Shown: positions 1-7,980 of the stretch, piece after piece
Layout of the letters: each line of letters begins with the position of its first letter
How positions within the stretch are numbered: position 1 is the first letter of the stretch
Source of the DNA: Acidobacteriota bacterium
GTDB lineage: Bacteria; Acidobacteriota; Thermoanaerobaculia; UBA5066; Gp7-AA6
Direction: 5' to 3'
Length of the DNA stretch: 40,371 bases
NCBI GenBank assembly: GCA_027307335.1
Contig: DAHUXD010000016.1
Location: 1-40,371 of the forward strand
Notes under the pieces: generated by a model
What the model saw: only the letters and a program-made list of their open reading frames with translations
Told to the model about the DNA's origin: nothing
The model's database searches: none
Translations under genes and position numbers: made by a program

Positions 1-2
1 CC

Positions 3-179
3 TGCAAGGCCTCCTTCCTGCGGCCCTGCCCCAACACGATGCCCCCGAGCGCCTCGGGCAGCAACAACGGCTGGCACCGCGGCGGCGGCAACACGGGCTC
101 GGGCACCGGCTCCGGCTCGGGCACCTCCCGCGGCAACTCCGCCGGCACCCGCCCGCTCCCGCCCACCGGCGGCCGCTGA
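3..179 (+). CDS. C-terminal tail of an unknown protein (5' end outside window)
   Basis: Frame 3 is open from the window edge to a TGA at 177-179 and gives about 58 residues. The visible part has two cysteines near its start and then a low-complexity tail rich in Gly, Ser, Asn and Thr (G-S-G-T-G-S-G-S-G-T) ending in P-P-T-G-G-R. A strong hairpin terminator follows 27 bases later, which supports this as a true gene end. No domain can be recognised. The tail looks like a flexible extracellular or surface linker, but that is inference. Confidence 0.5.
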   Translation, partial: CKASFLRPCPNTMPPSASGSNNGWHRGGGNTGSGTGSGSGTSRGNSAGTRPLPPTGGR

Positions 180-206
180 TCCCCTCTCCCCCCTCCGTCC
201 TCCTCC

Positions 207-237
207 GCCGCCCGGCACAAGCCGGGCGGCTTTGTTT
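207..237 (+). terminator. Rho-independent terminator
   Basis: There is a perfect 10-bp GC-rich stem (207-216 pairs with 221-230), a 4-nt ACAA loop, and then TTTGTTT on the plus strand. It sits just after the stop codon at 177-179, so it terminates the partial upstream gene and insulates the next operon. Confidence 0.85.
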
Positions 238-243
238 CGACGT

Positions 244-282
244 CACCCCTCTCCCTCCGGGAGAGGGGGCAGGGGTGAGGGG
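244..282 (+). repeat. Dispersed palindromic repeat, copy 1
   Basis: A perfect 9-bp stem (247-255 pairs with 259-267) encloses a 3-nt loop, flanked by a CAGGGGTGAGG tail. The reverse complement matches a second copy at 21562-21602, sharing the complete palindrome and a CCTCACCCC flank. It lies between a terminator and the MFS gene, so it is intergenic. This resembles the REP-like elements that occur in many GC-rich genomes; that assignment is from general knowledge. Confidence 0.75.
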
Positions 283-325
283 CGCCCTACTGCGACCCTC
301 TCGGGCGCCTGGCCGTCTCACCACT

Positions 326-331
326 TACAAT
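326..331 (+). promoter_or_regulatory. Candidate -10 box for the MFS/acyltransferase operon
   Basis: TACAAT matches the sigma-70 -10 consensus and lies 44 nt before the chosen ATG at 376. No convincing -35 hexamer is visible 16-18 bp upstream, so confidence is limited. Confidence 0.35.
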
Positions 332-375
332 TCCCGAATCGACCGGACGCCGGCAGCCCTCCCTCAGGCCGCGGC

Positions 376-1734
376 ATGACCGCCGAGCGCGCGCGGCCCG
401 CGCTGGTCCTGCTCCTCCTGATCAATCTCTTCAACTACGTCGATCGCCAGGTGCTCGCCGCGGTGGTGCCGTCCGTCGAGCGCAGCTTCTTCGGCGGCGC
501 GGGCAAGGGCTCCGCGGCGCTCGACGCGATCCAGGCCTGGTGCCGGACGCATCTCGGATTCCAGCCGGAGCTCGCGCTGATCGGCGTGCTCTCGATGGCC
601 TTCATGGTGCTCTACATGGCGGGGGCGCCGGTCTTCGGACGGCTCGCGGAGCGCCACTCCCGCTGGGCGCTCGTCGGCGTGGGCGTCGTCTGCTGGAGTC
701 TCGCGAGCGGCGCCTCCGGTCTCGCGACGACGTTCCTCGGACTTCTGCTGACGCGCTGCGCGGTCGGCATCGGCGAGGCCGCCTACGGCCCGGTCGCGCC
801 GACGATCCTCTCCGACCTCTACCCCGTCGAGGCCCGGGGCCGCGTGCTCGCCTGGTTCTACGTCGCGATCCCCGTCGGAAGCGCCCTCGGTTACGTCCTC
901 GGCGGCGGCGTCGCGGGCTCGGAGATCGGCGCCTGGGGCGCGCACGTTCTCGGCATCCACGCGGAGAGCTGGCGCTGGGCCTTCTTCCTCGTCGTCCCGC
1001 CGGGGATCCTCCTCGGCCTGCGCGCGTTCTTCATGAAGGACCCGCCGCGCGGGAGGGCGGACGGCGTCGCGGAAGACCTGCCGGCGCGCGTGCGCCTCCG
1101 CGACTACGGCGTGCTCCTCCGGACGCCCTCGTGGACCCTCTGCACGATCGGGATGACCGCGATGACCTTCGCGATCGGGGGGATCGGTTTCTGGATGCCG
1201 TACTACCTCTCGCGGAAGCCGGGCGCGCCCGCCGCGGCGACCGTGATCTTCGGCGCGATCACCTGCGTCGCGGGCCTCGCCGCCACGCTCCTCGGCGGCA
1301 TGGCCGGGGACCGCTTCCGCTCGCGCTTTCCCGGCTCCTACTTCCTCGTGTCGGGCATCGCGATGATCGTCGGCTTTCCCTTCATGGTGCTGACGCTGTC
1401 CGCGACCTTTCCCCTCATCTGGCTCTGGGTCTTCCTGACGTGCTTCTGCCTCTTCTTCAACACCGGGCCGACGAACACGATCCTCGCGAACGTCAGCCAT
1501 CCGTCGATTCGCGCCGCGGGATTCGCGCTGAACATCTTCGTGATCCACGCGTTCGGCGACGTCCTGTCGCCCGTGGTCATCGGAATTCTGGGCGACCGCT
1601 GGAACATGGATCGCGCGTTCCTCGTCGTCGGCGCGATGTTCCTCGCGGCCGGCGTGCTCTGGCTCGTCGGCGCGCGCCACCTCGAGCCCGACACCGCGCG
1701 GGCGGCGCGCTCGCTCGGCGGTTCGGCGGCATGA
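376..1734 (+). CDS. Spinster-like MFS transporter
   Basis: A 452-residue polytopic inner-membrane protein of the major facilitator superfamily. It opens with L-I-N-L-F-N-Y-V-D-R-Q, a signature of the Spinster (Spns) branch, and has a G-R-L-A-E-R motif in the loop after the second helix, with roughly 11-12 hydrophobic segments. The frame is open further upstream, but those codons run through the palindromic repeat, so ATG 376 is preferred. It overlaps the next gene by ATGA (1731-1734), implying translational coupling with a lipid acyltransferase. Animal Spns proteins move sphingosine-1-phosphate or lysophospholipids. A lipid substrate here is inference from family and context; a carboxylate or drug substrate is also possible. 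Confidence 0.85.
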   Translation: MTAERARPALVLLLLINLFNYVDRQVLAAVVPSVERSFFGGAGKGSAALDAIQAWCRTHLGFQPELALIGVLSMAFMVLYMAGAPVFGRLAERHSRWALVGVGVVCWSLASGASGLATTFLGLLLTRCAVGIGEAAYGPVAPTILSDLYPVEARGRVLAWFYVAIPVGSALGYVLGGGVAGSEIGAWGAHVLGIHAESWRWAFFLVVPPGILLGLRAFFMKDPPRGRADGVAEDLPARVRLRDYGVLLRTPSWTLCTIGMTAMTFAIGGIGFWMPYYLSRKPGAPAAATVIFGAITCVAGLAATLLGGMAGDRFRSRFPGSYFLVSGIAMIVGFPFMVLTLSATFPLIWLWVFLTCFCLFFNTGPTNTILANVSHPSIRAAGFALNIFVIHAFGDVLSPVVIGILGDRWNMDRAFLVVGAMFLAAGVLWLVGARHLEPDTARAARSLGGSAA

Positions 1735-3104
1735 GCGAGCCTCCCGGTTCCGGCTACGTCCTCGTCCGCGGTCTCTCGCGGCTCCTGCTCGGCCTGTTCT
1801 ACCCGTCGATCGAGGTCGTCGGCCGCGAGAACGTGCCCGATTCCGGGCCCCTGATCGTCGCGGCCAACCACCACAACTCGATCGTCGACGCGATGATCCT
1901 GATGGCGGCGTTCGACCGTCCGCTGCGCGTGCTCGCCAACGCCCCGCTCTTCCGCCACCCGCTCATCGGCCCCTTCCTGCGCGCGATCGGCGGCCTCCCC
2001 GTCCACCGGCGCCAGGAGGCCGGCGACGATCCCGAGAAGAACCGGGAGCTCTTCGCCGCGACGACCGAGGCGCTCGGGCGCGGCAGCGCGATCGCGCTCT
2101 TTCCGGAGGGCCGGACTCAGCCCGAGCCCGCGCTCCAGCCGGTCAGGACCGGAGCCGCGCGCATGCTTCTGGCGGCGGAGGCCGCGCACCCCGACGGCCC
2201 GCGCGTCGTCCTGCTGCCGGTCGGGCTCGTCTTCGATCGGCCGGGGACGTTTCGCGACGGGCGTGCGCTCGTGGGAATCGGGCCGCCGGTGCCGGCCGAC
2301 GGCCTCCCGGGCGAGAGCGGCGAGCCGCTCGCTCCTGCGCGGCGCCTCACCGAGCGCCTGCGCGAGGCCCTCCGCGCCCAGATCGTCGAGGCGGACGACC
2401 GCGCGACGCTCCGGCTCCTCCGGCTCGCCGAGGAGATCTGGCGGGACGAAGAAGGAAGGAGCGACGCGACCGCTCGCACCGAAGCCGACCGCGTGCGCTG
2501 GCTGCAGGACGCGATCCGCGCCTATCGCGCTCTGCGGCGGACCGATCCGGAACGGGTCGAGGCCTTCCGCCGCGAGCTCGAGGAGTACGACCGCGACGCG
2601 GAATGGTCCGGGTCCGGAGACGACCGCTCCGGCCGGCGTTACTCCTGGACGGGGGTCGCGCGCTTCGTGATCGCCGAGAGCGTCTCCCTGCTCGTCGCGA
2701 CGCCGCTCGCGCTCGCGGGTCTCGTGCTGCACGGCATTCCGTACAACCTGACGGCCTTCGCCGTCCGCCGGATCCCGCACACCGACGAAGAGGAGGCGAC
2801 CGACAAGATCGCCGCCGGGCTCGTGATGTACCCGCTGTGCTGGCTGGCCGAGGGTGTTCTCGCGTTCGCCCTCGGCGGCGTCCGCGCGGTCGCCGTCTTC
2901 CTCCTGGCACTTCCCGTGACCGGGTTCTTCGCGCTCGCGTGGTGGGAGCGCCTCGGCCGCGTAGCGAGCGAGGCGCGCGCCTTCGCCCGCTTCCTGGGAG
3001 ACCGGGACCTCCCGCTTCGGCTGCGTCGGCGCCGCGAGGCGCTCGGCCGCGAGCTGCGCGCGCTCGCCGGGCTCGAGACCGCGCGCACCGGAGCGGCCCC
3101 GTGA
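1731..3104 (+). CDS. PlsC-type lysophospholipid acyltransferase with C-terminal membrane extension
   Basis: A 457-residue protein. The N-terminal half is a PlsC/LPLAT domain, with the catalytic H-x4-D motif at H48-D53 (N-H-H-N-S-I-V-D), G-G-L-P-V-H-R at 87-93, and F-P-E-G-R at 124-128 where E-G-T is commoner. The C-terminal ~200 residues are longer than in typical PlsC (about 240 aa) and contain two or three hydrophobic stretches near the end. It probably transfers acyl chains to a lysophospholipid or glycerol-phosphate at the inner membrane. The start at 1731 overlaps the MFS stop, and its TGA overlaps the GTG of the next gene, so the three genes are coupled. Substrate preference cannot be read from the sequence. 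Confidence 0.85.
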   Translation: MSEPPGSGYVLVRGLSRLLLGLFYPSIEVVGRENVPDSGPLIVAANHHNSIVDAMILMAAFDRPLRVLANAPLFRHPLIGPFLRAIGGLPVHRRQEAGDDPEKNRELFAATTEALGRGSAIALFPEGRTQPEPALQPVRTGAARMLLAAEAAHPDGPRVVLLPVGLVFDRPGTFRDGRALVGIGPPVPADGLPGESGEPLAPARRLTERLREALRAQIVEADDRATLRLLRLAEEIWRDEEGRSDATARTEADRVRWLQDAIRAYRALRRTDPERVEAFRRELEEYDRDAEWSGSGDDRSGRRYSWTGVARFVIAESVSLLVATPLALAGLVLHGIPYNLTAFAVRRIPHTDEEEATDKIAAGLVMYPLCWLAEGVLAFALGGVRAVAVFLLALPVTGFFALAWWERLGRVASEARAFARFLGDRDLPLRLRRRREALGRELRALAGLETARTGAAP

Positions 3105-3757
3105 GCGCCCCCGTCTGGGCCCTGCGCGCCGGAGTGATCGGCGTCGGACTGGCGGGCTGGTACGTGACCCAGGCATGGATCGCGCGCCGCGCGTTTCCGG
3201 AGGGTTCGATTGGCGACCGCGTGCACGACTGGACGGCGCCGCTCCACCGCTCGCTCCTCGAGCACCCGCGGCGAGCGAACGCGCTGCTCGTCGCGACGTC
3301 CGCCGTGATCGACCTCCTCGGTCTGTTCCTCGTCGTCCGATCGATTCTCGGACCGAGCCTGCGCCCCTTCCTCGGTCTCGCGATCCTCTTCGCGCTGCGC
3401 CAGGCCTGTCAGGGACTCTGCGCGCTGCCGGCGCCCGAAGGCATGATCTGGCGGGACCCCGGGTTCCCGTCGCTGCTCGTCACCTACGGGACGGCGTCGG
3501 ATCTCTTCTTCTCGGGGCACACGGCGATTGCGGTGTATGGCAGCCTCGAGCTCGCGCGCTGGGGCGGACCGCCCGCCGCGGCGCTCGGCGTCGCGATCGC
3601 GCTCGTCGAGGCGGCGACGGTCCTCGTGCTCCGCGCCCACTACACGATGGACGTCTTCGCCGGCGCCGTCGCGGCGTTCGCGGCGTTCGGCGCGGCCGCG
3701 GCCCTGGCGCCCCACGCCGATGCGTGGCTCGCCGCCCTCGCCCGCGCGAGCGTATGA
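3101..3757 (+). CDS. PAP2_C-like membrane phosphatase/phosphotransferase
   Basis: A 218-residue membrane protein starting at GTG 3101, which overlaps the preceding TGA (GTGA). It carries F-F-S-G-H-T (S138-G139-H140) and H-Y-T-M-D (H180 to D184), the paired catalytic motifs of the PAP2 superfamily in the form found in the C-terminal domain of sphingomyelin-synthase-related proteins. About five hydrophobic helices are visible. The family hydrolyses or transfers phospho-head-groups on lipids. Acting in one operon with a transporter and an acyltransferase, it probably modifies a lipid phosphate. The specific reaction is unknown. Confidence 0.75.
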   Translation: MSAPVWALRAGVIGVGLAGWYVTQAWIARRAFPEGSIGDRVHDWTAPLHRSLLEHPRRANALLVATSAVIDLLGLFLVVRSILGPSLRPFLGLAILFALRQACQGLCALPAPEGMIWRDPGFPSLLVTYGTASDLFFSGHTAIAVYGSLELARWGGPPAAALGVAIALVEAATVLVLRAHYTMDVFAGAVAAFAAFGAAAALAPHADAWLAALARASV

Positions 3758-3793
3758 TCTCCGCGCCGCCGCCGAGCCGGCGCTGCGCGCGCG

Positions 3794-5254
3794 ATGAACA
3801 CCGCTGACCGCGACACGGACATCCTGATCGTCGGGGCCGGTCCCGTCGGCCTCTTCCTGGCGAACGAGTGCGCGCGGCGAGGGATCCGCTTCCGGCTCAT
3901 CGAGACGCGGAACGCCCAGTCCGAGCACTCCAAGGCGCTCGCCATCTTCCCGCGCACGCTCGAGGCCTTCGACATGGCAGGGCTCGTCGGACCCTTCCTC
4001 GACGCCGCCAACCGCGTCACCGCCGTCGCGGTCATCACCCACGGCCGCCGCCTCGCGCACATGCGCTTCGAGCCCGAGCAGAGTCCCTATCCCTTCGTGG
4101 CGATGGTTCCCCAGAACGTCACGGAGCGGCTCCTGCTCGAGGCGCTGCGCCGCCGCGGCGGCGACGTCGAGTACGGCTCGACCTTTCTCTCGGCCGAGCC
4201 CGGCGGCGGCGGCGTGCGCGCCGACGTCGATCGGTCCGGAACGCGCGTTTCGCTGCGTGCCGCGTTTGTCGTCGGCTGCGACGGCGCCCACAGCGCGGTC
4301 CGGCACCTCCTCCACCTGCCTTTCGAGGGAGGCTCCTACCCCGACTCCTTCCTTCTCGCCGACGTCGAAACGAACGAGGGGCTTCCCGGCGACGAGCTGC
4401 AGCTTTGCCCGAGCGAGCGAGGTCCGCTCGCGATTTTCCCGATGAGCGCCACGCGGCGCCGCATCGTCGCCACGATCGCCGCGCCCGAGGGCGACGCGCC
4501 GTCGCTCGACCTCGTCCGGCGCGTCCTGGCCGAGCGCGCGCCGCGCGAGATCGAGGCGCTCTCGCTGCACTGGAGCAGCTACTTCCGGATCCATCACCGC
4601 CACGTCGGGAGCCTCCGCAGCGGCCGGTTCTTCGTCGCGGGCGATGCCGCGCACATCCACAGTCCGTTCGGCGGACAGGGGATGAACACCGGGCTCCAGG
4701 ACGTCTGGAACCTCGCGTGGAAGCTCGACCTCGCCCTGCGGAACCACGCGGGCGAAGCGCTTCTGGAAAGCTACGGCGCCGAGCGGCTCCCCGTCATCCG
4801 GACCGTCATCGGAACGACGGACCTCATGACGCGCGCGATGGGGACGCCGAGCCGGATCGCCCAGGCGCTCCGCGACGCGATCATTCCGATGGTCTCGCGG
4901 CTCGCCCCCTTCCAGCACGCCTTCGTCGAGCGGTTGTCCGAGCTCGGCATCGCGTACGCGGGAAGCCCCATCGTCGAGGGGCCCGGGCGGCGTTACTGGG
5001 ACGACTCGCTGCGCGGCGGCGCCGGGATCCGCGAGCGCTACCTGCTGATGACCGGGGAAACCGAAGACGCTCCCACCCGGCGGGCCGCCGAGTCGCTGCT
5101 GGCCCGCTTCCCCGACGTTTTGGAGGCGAGGAGTCCCTCGACCACCGGAATCGTCCTCGTCCGTCCGGACGGCTACGTGGCCTTCGAGAGCCCCGAGGTG
5201 GACGCCGCCGCGCTCGACCACGTCCGCTCGCTCCTCGAGCGGCAGATCGCGTGA
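3794..5254 (+). CDS. FAD-dependent monooxygenase (PheA/TfdB-type)
   Basis: 486 residues. An N-terminal Rossmann dinucleotide site (I-V-G-A-G-P-V-G-L) lies near residues 12-20, a D-G motif (C-D-G-A-H-S-A-V-R) in the middle, and the GD motif G-D-A-A-H-I-H-S-P-F-G-G-Q-G-M-N binds the FAD ribityl chain. These are features of group A flavoprotein hydroxylases, which hydroxylate aromatic substrates with NAD(P)H and O2. A C-terminal thioredoxin-like region of the kind seen in phenol hydroxylases is plausible in the last ~100 residues. It lies 36 nt after the PAP2 gene on the same strand and converges with a kinase gene 10 nt downstream. No other aromatic-degradation gene is nearby, so the substrate is open. 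Confidence 0.85.
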   Translation: MNTADRDTDILIVGAGPVGLFLANECARRGIRFRLIETRNAQSEHSKALAIFPRTLEAFDMAGLVGPFLDAANRVTAVAVITHGRRLAHMRFEPEQSPYPFVAMVPQNVTERLLLEALRRRGGDVEYGSTFLSAEPGGGGVRADVDRSGTRVSLRAAFVVGCDGAHSAVRHLLHLPFEGGSYPDSFLLADVETNEGLPGDELQLCPSERGPLAIFPMSATRRRIVATIAAPEGDAPSLDLVRRVLAERAPREIEALSLHWSSYFRIHHRHVGSLRSGRFFVAGDAAHIHSPFGGQGMNTGLQDVWNLAWKLDLALRNHAGEALLESYGAERLPVIRTVIGTTDLMTRAMGTPSRIAQALRDAIIPMVSRLAPFQHAFVERLSELGIAYAGSPIVEGPGRRYWDDSLRGGAGIRERYLLMTGETEDAPTRRAAESLLARFPDVLEARSPSTTGIVLVRPDGYVAFESPEVDAAALDHVRSLLERQIA

Positions 5255-5264
5255 TCCCGCGCGC

Positions 5265-7835
5265 TCACCGCAGACCGTCCACCAGATAAAGGTCGGAGAG
5301 GCGCTGGGCGTACGTGAAGACGAGCGTCTTCCCGTCCGGCGTCGCGGCGGACCCGCTGATGCGGCTGATTCCGGTCGGGTCCCTCAGGCTGAATTCCTTC
5401 CACAACTCTCGACGCCCCGTCGCGAGCTCCACGCGATGGATCCGGGCGACGATCGTCTCCCGGACGTCGCGGGCGACGAACAGAAACCGCTGGTCCTCCG
5501 ACCATCGCAGCGGCTGGTCGTTCGGATCGAGTCCCTCGACCGAACGCGGCGGGCCGCCGTCGACCGGATAGACGGCAACCTTCTGGTCCGGCCCGCGAGA
5601 GACGATCCATTTCCCATCCGGCGACAGCACCGACCCCACGACTCCCTCCGGCGTGATGGGCCTCACCTTTCCTCCGTCGAGATCCTCGATCCAAGCGCGG
5701 CGGCCATGGCCGGGCTCGCTTCCGGTGAAGACGACACGCCGGCCGTCGGGCAGGAAGGCCGCGTCGACGGAGTCGTGGTTGATCGAGTCCTTGGGCAAAG
5801 GCCTCGGCTCTCCGATGCCGGTCGGGAGCAGGACCAGAGAGGCGGGCCTCTGCGCCACGAGCGCGGCGAGAACCCATTTGCCGTCGGGGGACAGGGCGAG
5901 GCCCTCGCCTTCTCCGAGCCGGAGCGCCGGGGAGCCGTCCGTCTTACGGAGGTAGACGGAATAGCCGTTGCCGCCTCCCTCTCCCTCCTCCGTGAAGACG
6001 AGCGTCTGGCCGTCCGCAGAGAGCAGAGGGGCACGGGACCAATCGAACCACGACAGGTCGTGCTCCTTCCCGTCCGCGGTCAGAGCAACCATGCCGATCC
6101 GCTCGTTGGACTGAGTCAGCAGGACACGCCCGTCCGCTGAGATGTCTTCGAGCGTCAGAATTCCGGGGGACTTCACGACAACACGACGCCGCCCCGAACG
6201 CGTGACGGCGTAGAGGGCGCGATTGCTCCCGCTCTCGGATGCGGTGAACCAGATTTCGTCGCCCGAGGGCGCCCAGGCCAGACCCTGGGCGGTCGAGAAC
6301 CCGTCCGCCAGCGTCGTCTTCCTGCCACTGCGATCGACGAGGGCGACGGAGCCGGCGTCATCGCCGAACTGAGGATGATCCAGAACGGCGACAACGTCTC
6401 CCCGGCTCGACACGCGAGGATGACTGATCCATCCCGCGGTCTCGTAGAGGACCTTTCCCGCCGGGAACTCCAGACGGTGACGCCATCCCGGAGCTCGCAC
6501 GAGCGCCACGCTCTTCGCGTCGGGGGCCCAGTCGGCGGCGACGACGTCCTCGGCGACGTCGCGCGCCGCGCCGCCCGACAGCGGCGCCACGCGCAGGAGT
6601 CCACGATGAGCGTATCCGACGGAAAAGAGAACGTCCGACAGGACCAGCATCTGACCCGATGCGGAGACCGACTCGACGCTGCCGCTCGGCAAGTCCAGGA
6701 GGAGGGCGCCGGGATCGTCGAGGCGGGCGGTGAATAGTTGAGGTTTCTCCGCTCCCTCCCAGTTCGCCGCGAAGAAAACCGTATGCCCGTCTGGCCCGAA
6801 ACGAGCGCTGCGAATGTATCCGCGGCGGAACGTCAATCGGTGAAACGTCGACGACGAGATTTCAGGCGCCTTCCCGATCCGGCGGCCCACGAGAAGGCCC
6901 CCGAGGGCGATCGCGATGGCCGCGGCCGCGAGGAGGAAGAGTCGGCGAGGTCGATCGAGCGTCGCCGGCGCGGGCGCGCTCGGAACGGAGATGCCGGAGA
7001 GCGCCTCGAGGTCGAACGCGATGTCGGAAGCGGACTGGAACCGGCGTTCCGGATTCTTCTCGAGGCAGTGCCGCACGATCCGGTCGAGACCCGGAGAGAT
7101 GTTCTGGTTCGTCACCGAGAGGTCCGGCGGGTCCTCCTTGAGGATCGCGGCCATCGTCTCGCCCGGCGAGTCGCCCCGGAAGGCGCGCTGCCCGGCGAGC
7201 ATCTCGTACAGAATCGCGCCGAGCGCGAAGATGTCGCCGCGCGCGTCCGCCGGCTTGCCCTTGACCTGTTCCGGCGACATGTAGCCGATCGTGCCCATGA
7301 CGACGCCGGGCTCGGTGGCCGTCGGCAGGTTGGTCGCGTTCGCCGATGCCGCGGTCTCCGTCAGCTTCGCGAGGCCGAAGTCGAGGATCTTGACGCGGAC
7401 GTCCTTCGTCACGAAGACGTTCTCCGGCTTCAAGTCGCGGTGCACGATCCCCTTCTCGTGCGCCGCGGCGAGTCCCTGCGCGATCTGCACGGCGTACTCG
7501 ATCGCCTTGCGCGGCGAGAACCGGCCGCCCGAGAGCTCCGCGCGGAGCGTCTCTCCCTCGAGAAGCTCCTGGACGACGTAGGGCGCGCCGTCGTGGGTGC
7601 CGAGGTCGTGAACGGCGGTGATGTTGGGATGGTTGAGGATGCCCGCCGCGCGGGCCTCCTGTTCGAAACGCTTCAGGCGGTCCGGGTCGCTCGAGAAGGA
7701 GGCCGGGAGGACCTTGACGGCGACGTCGCGTCCGAGGCGCGGATCCTTCGCCCGGTAAACCTCGCCCATCCCGCCGGCGCCGAGGGGCGACAGGATCTCG
7801 TAAGGGCCGAGCCGGCTTCCCGCCTGCAGAGTCAT
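5265..7835 (-). CDS. Membrane Ser/Thr protein kinase with PD40/TolB-like beta-propeller (kinase A)
   Basis: 856 residues. The kinase domain (about 12-275) is complete: Gly-rich loop G-A-G-G-M-G, K41, alpha-C E60, H132-R-D134-L-K-P-E-N, D152-F-G, and M-S-P-E-Q in the activation segment. One transmembrane helix lies near residues 300-320, followed by a long C-terminal region of repeated S-x-D-G-K/R strands typical of PD40 propellers, predicted outside the cytoplasm. The family is thought to couple an external sensor to cytosolic phosphorylation. The C-terminus (L-Y-L-V-D-G-L-R) closely matches that of kinase D at 31078-33675, so they are paralogues. It converges with the monooxygenase 10 nt away. 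A TAGAAT box lies 18 nt before the ATG. Confidence 0.9.
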   Translation of the reverse strand: MTLQAGSRLGPYEILSPLGAGGMGEVYRAKDPRLGRDVAVKVLPASFSSDPDRLKRFEQEARAAGILNHPNITAVHDLGTHDGAPYVVQELLEGETLRAELSGGRFSPRKAIEYAVQIAQGLAAAHEKGIVHRDLKPENVFVTKDVRVKILDFGLAKLTETAASANATNLPTATEPGVVMGTIGYMSPEQVKGKPADARGDIFALGAILYEMLAGQRAFRGDSPGETMAAILKEDPPDLSVTNQNISPGLDRIVRHCLEKNPERRFQSASDIAFDLEALSGISVPSAPAPATLDRPRRLFLLAAAAIAIALGGLLVGRRIGKAPEISSSTFHRLTFRRGYIRSARFGPDGHTVFFAANWEGAEKPQLFTARLDDPGALLLDLPSGSVESVSASGQMLVLSDVLFSVGYAHRGLLRVAPLSGGAARDVAEDVVAADWAPDAKSVALVRAPGWRHRLEFPAGKVLYETAGWISHPRVSSRGDVVAVLDHPQFGDDAGSVALVDRSGRKTTLADGFSTAQGLAWAPSGDEIWFTASESGSNRALYAVTRSGRRRVVVKSPGILTLEDISADGRVLLTQSNERIGMVALTADGKEHDLSWFDWSRAPLLSADGQTLVFTEEGEGGGNGYSVYLRKTDGSPALRLGEGEGLALSPDGKWVLAALVAQRPASLVLLPTGIGEPRPLPKDSINHDSVDAAFLPDGRRVVFTGSEPGHGRRAWIEDLDGGKVRPITPEGVVGSVLSPDGKWIVSRGPDQKVAVYPVDGGPPRSVEGLDPNDQPLRWSEDQRFLFVARDVRETIVARIHRVELATGRRELWKEFSLRDPTGISRISGSAATPDGKTLVFTYAQRLSDLYLVDGLR

Positions 7836-7853
7836 GAGCGCCGCGCGCCGGAG

Positions 7854-7859
7854 ATTCTA
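7854..7859 (-). promoter_or_regulatory. -10 box of kinase A
   Basis: TAGAAT on the minus strand with 18 nt between it and the ATG at 7835. It is the same hexamer as found before four other genes in this window. No clear -35 is seen. Confidence 0.45.
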
Positions 7860-7906
7860 CGCTCGCGCGACGAGGCGCCGCGCACGGAAACGATGCCTCC
7901 GCTTCA

Positions 7907-7935
7907 TTGCCTCGCGGGCCCTGTTGCCATAGAGT
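7907..7935 (+). promoter_or_regulatory. Sigma-70-type promoter of the GloVer/SLH gene
   Basis: TTGCCT (7907-7912) and TAGAGT (7930-7935) are separated by exactly 17 bp. A transcript start near 7942 would give a leader of about 39 nt to the ATG at 7981, which has its own ribosome binding site. Confidence 0.6.
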
Positions 7936-7980
7936 CGCGGCGCGATGGGGGCCATCCTTCGGCCCCTCGAGGAGTTCGAG

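Noticed and set aside
2639-5221. An 860-codon minus-strand frame
   Set aside because: It is antisense to the acyltransferase, PAP2 and monooxygenase genes, all of which have clear motifs; its composition is charged and low in hydrophobic residues.
3794-5254. A biosynthetic gene cluster around the FAD monooxygenase
   Set aside because: No polyketide, peptide or terpene synthase, tailoring set or regulator is nearby; a single flavoprotein is not enough.
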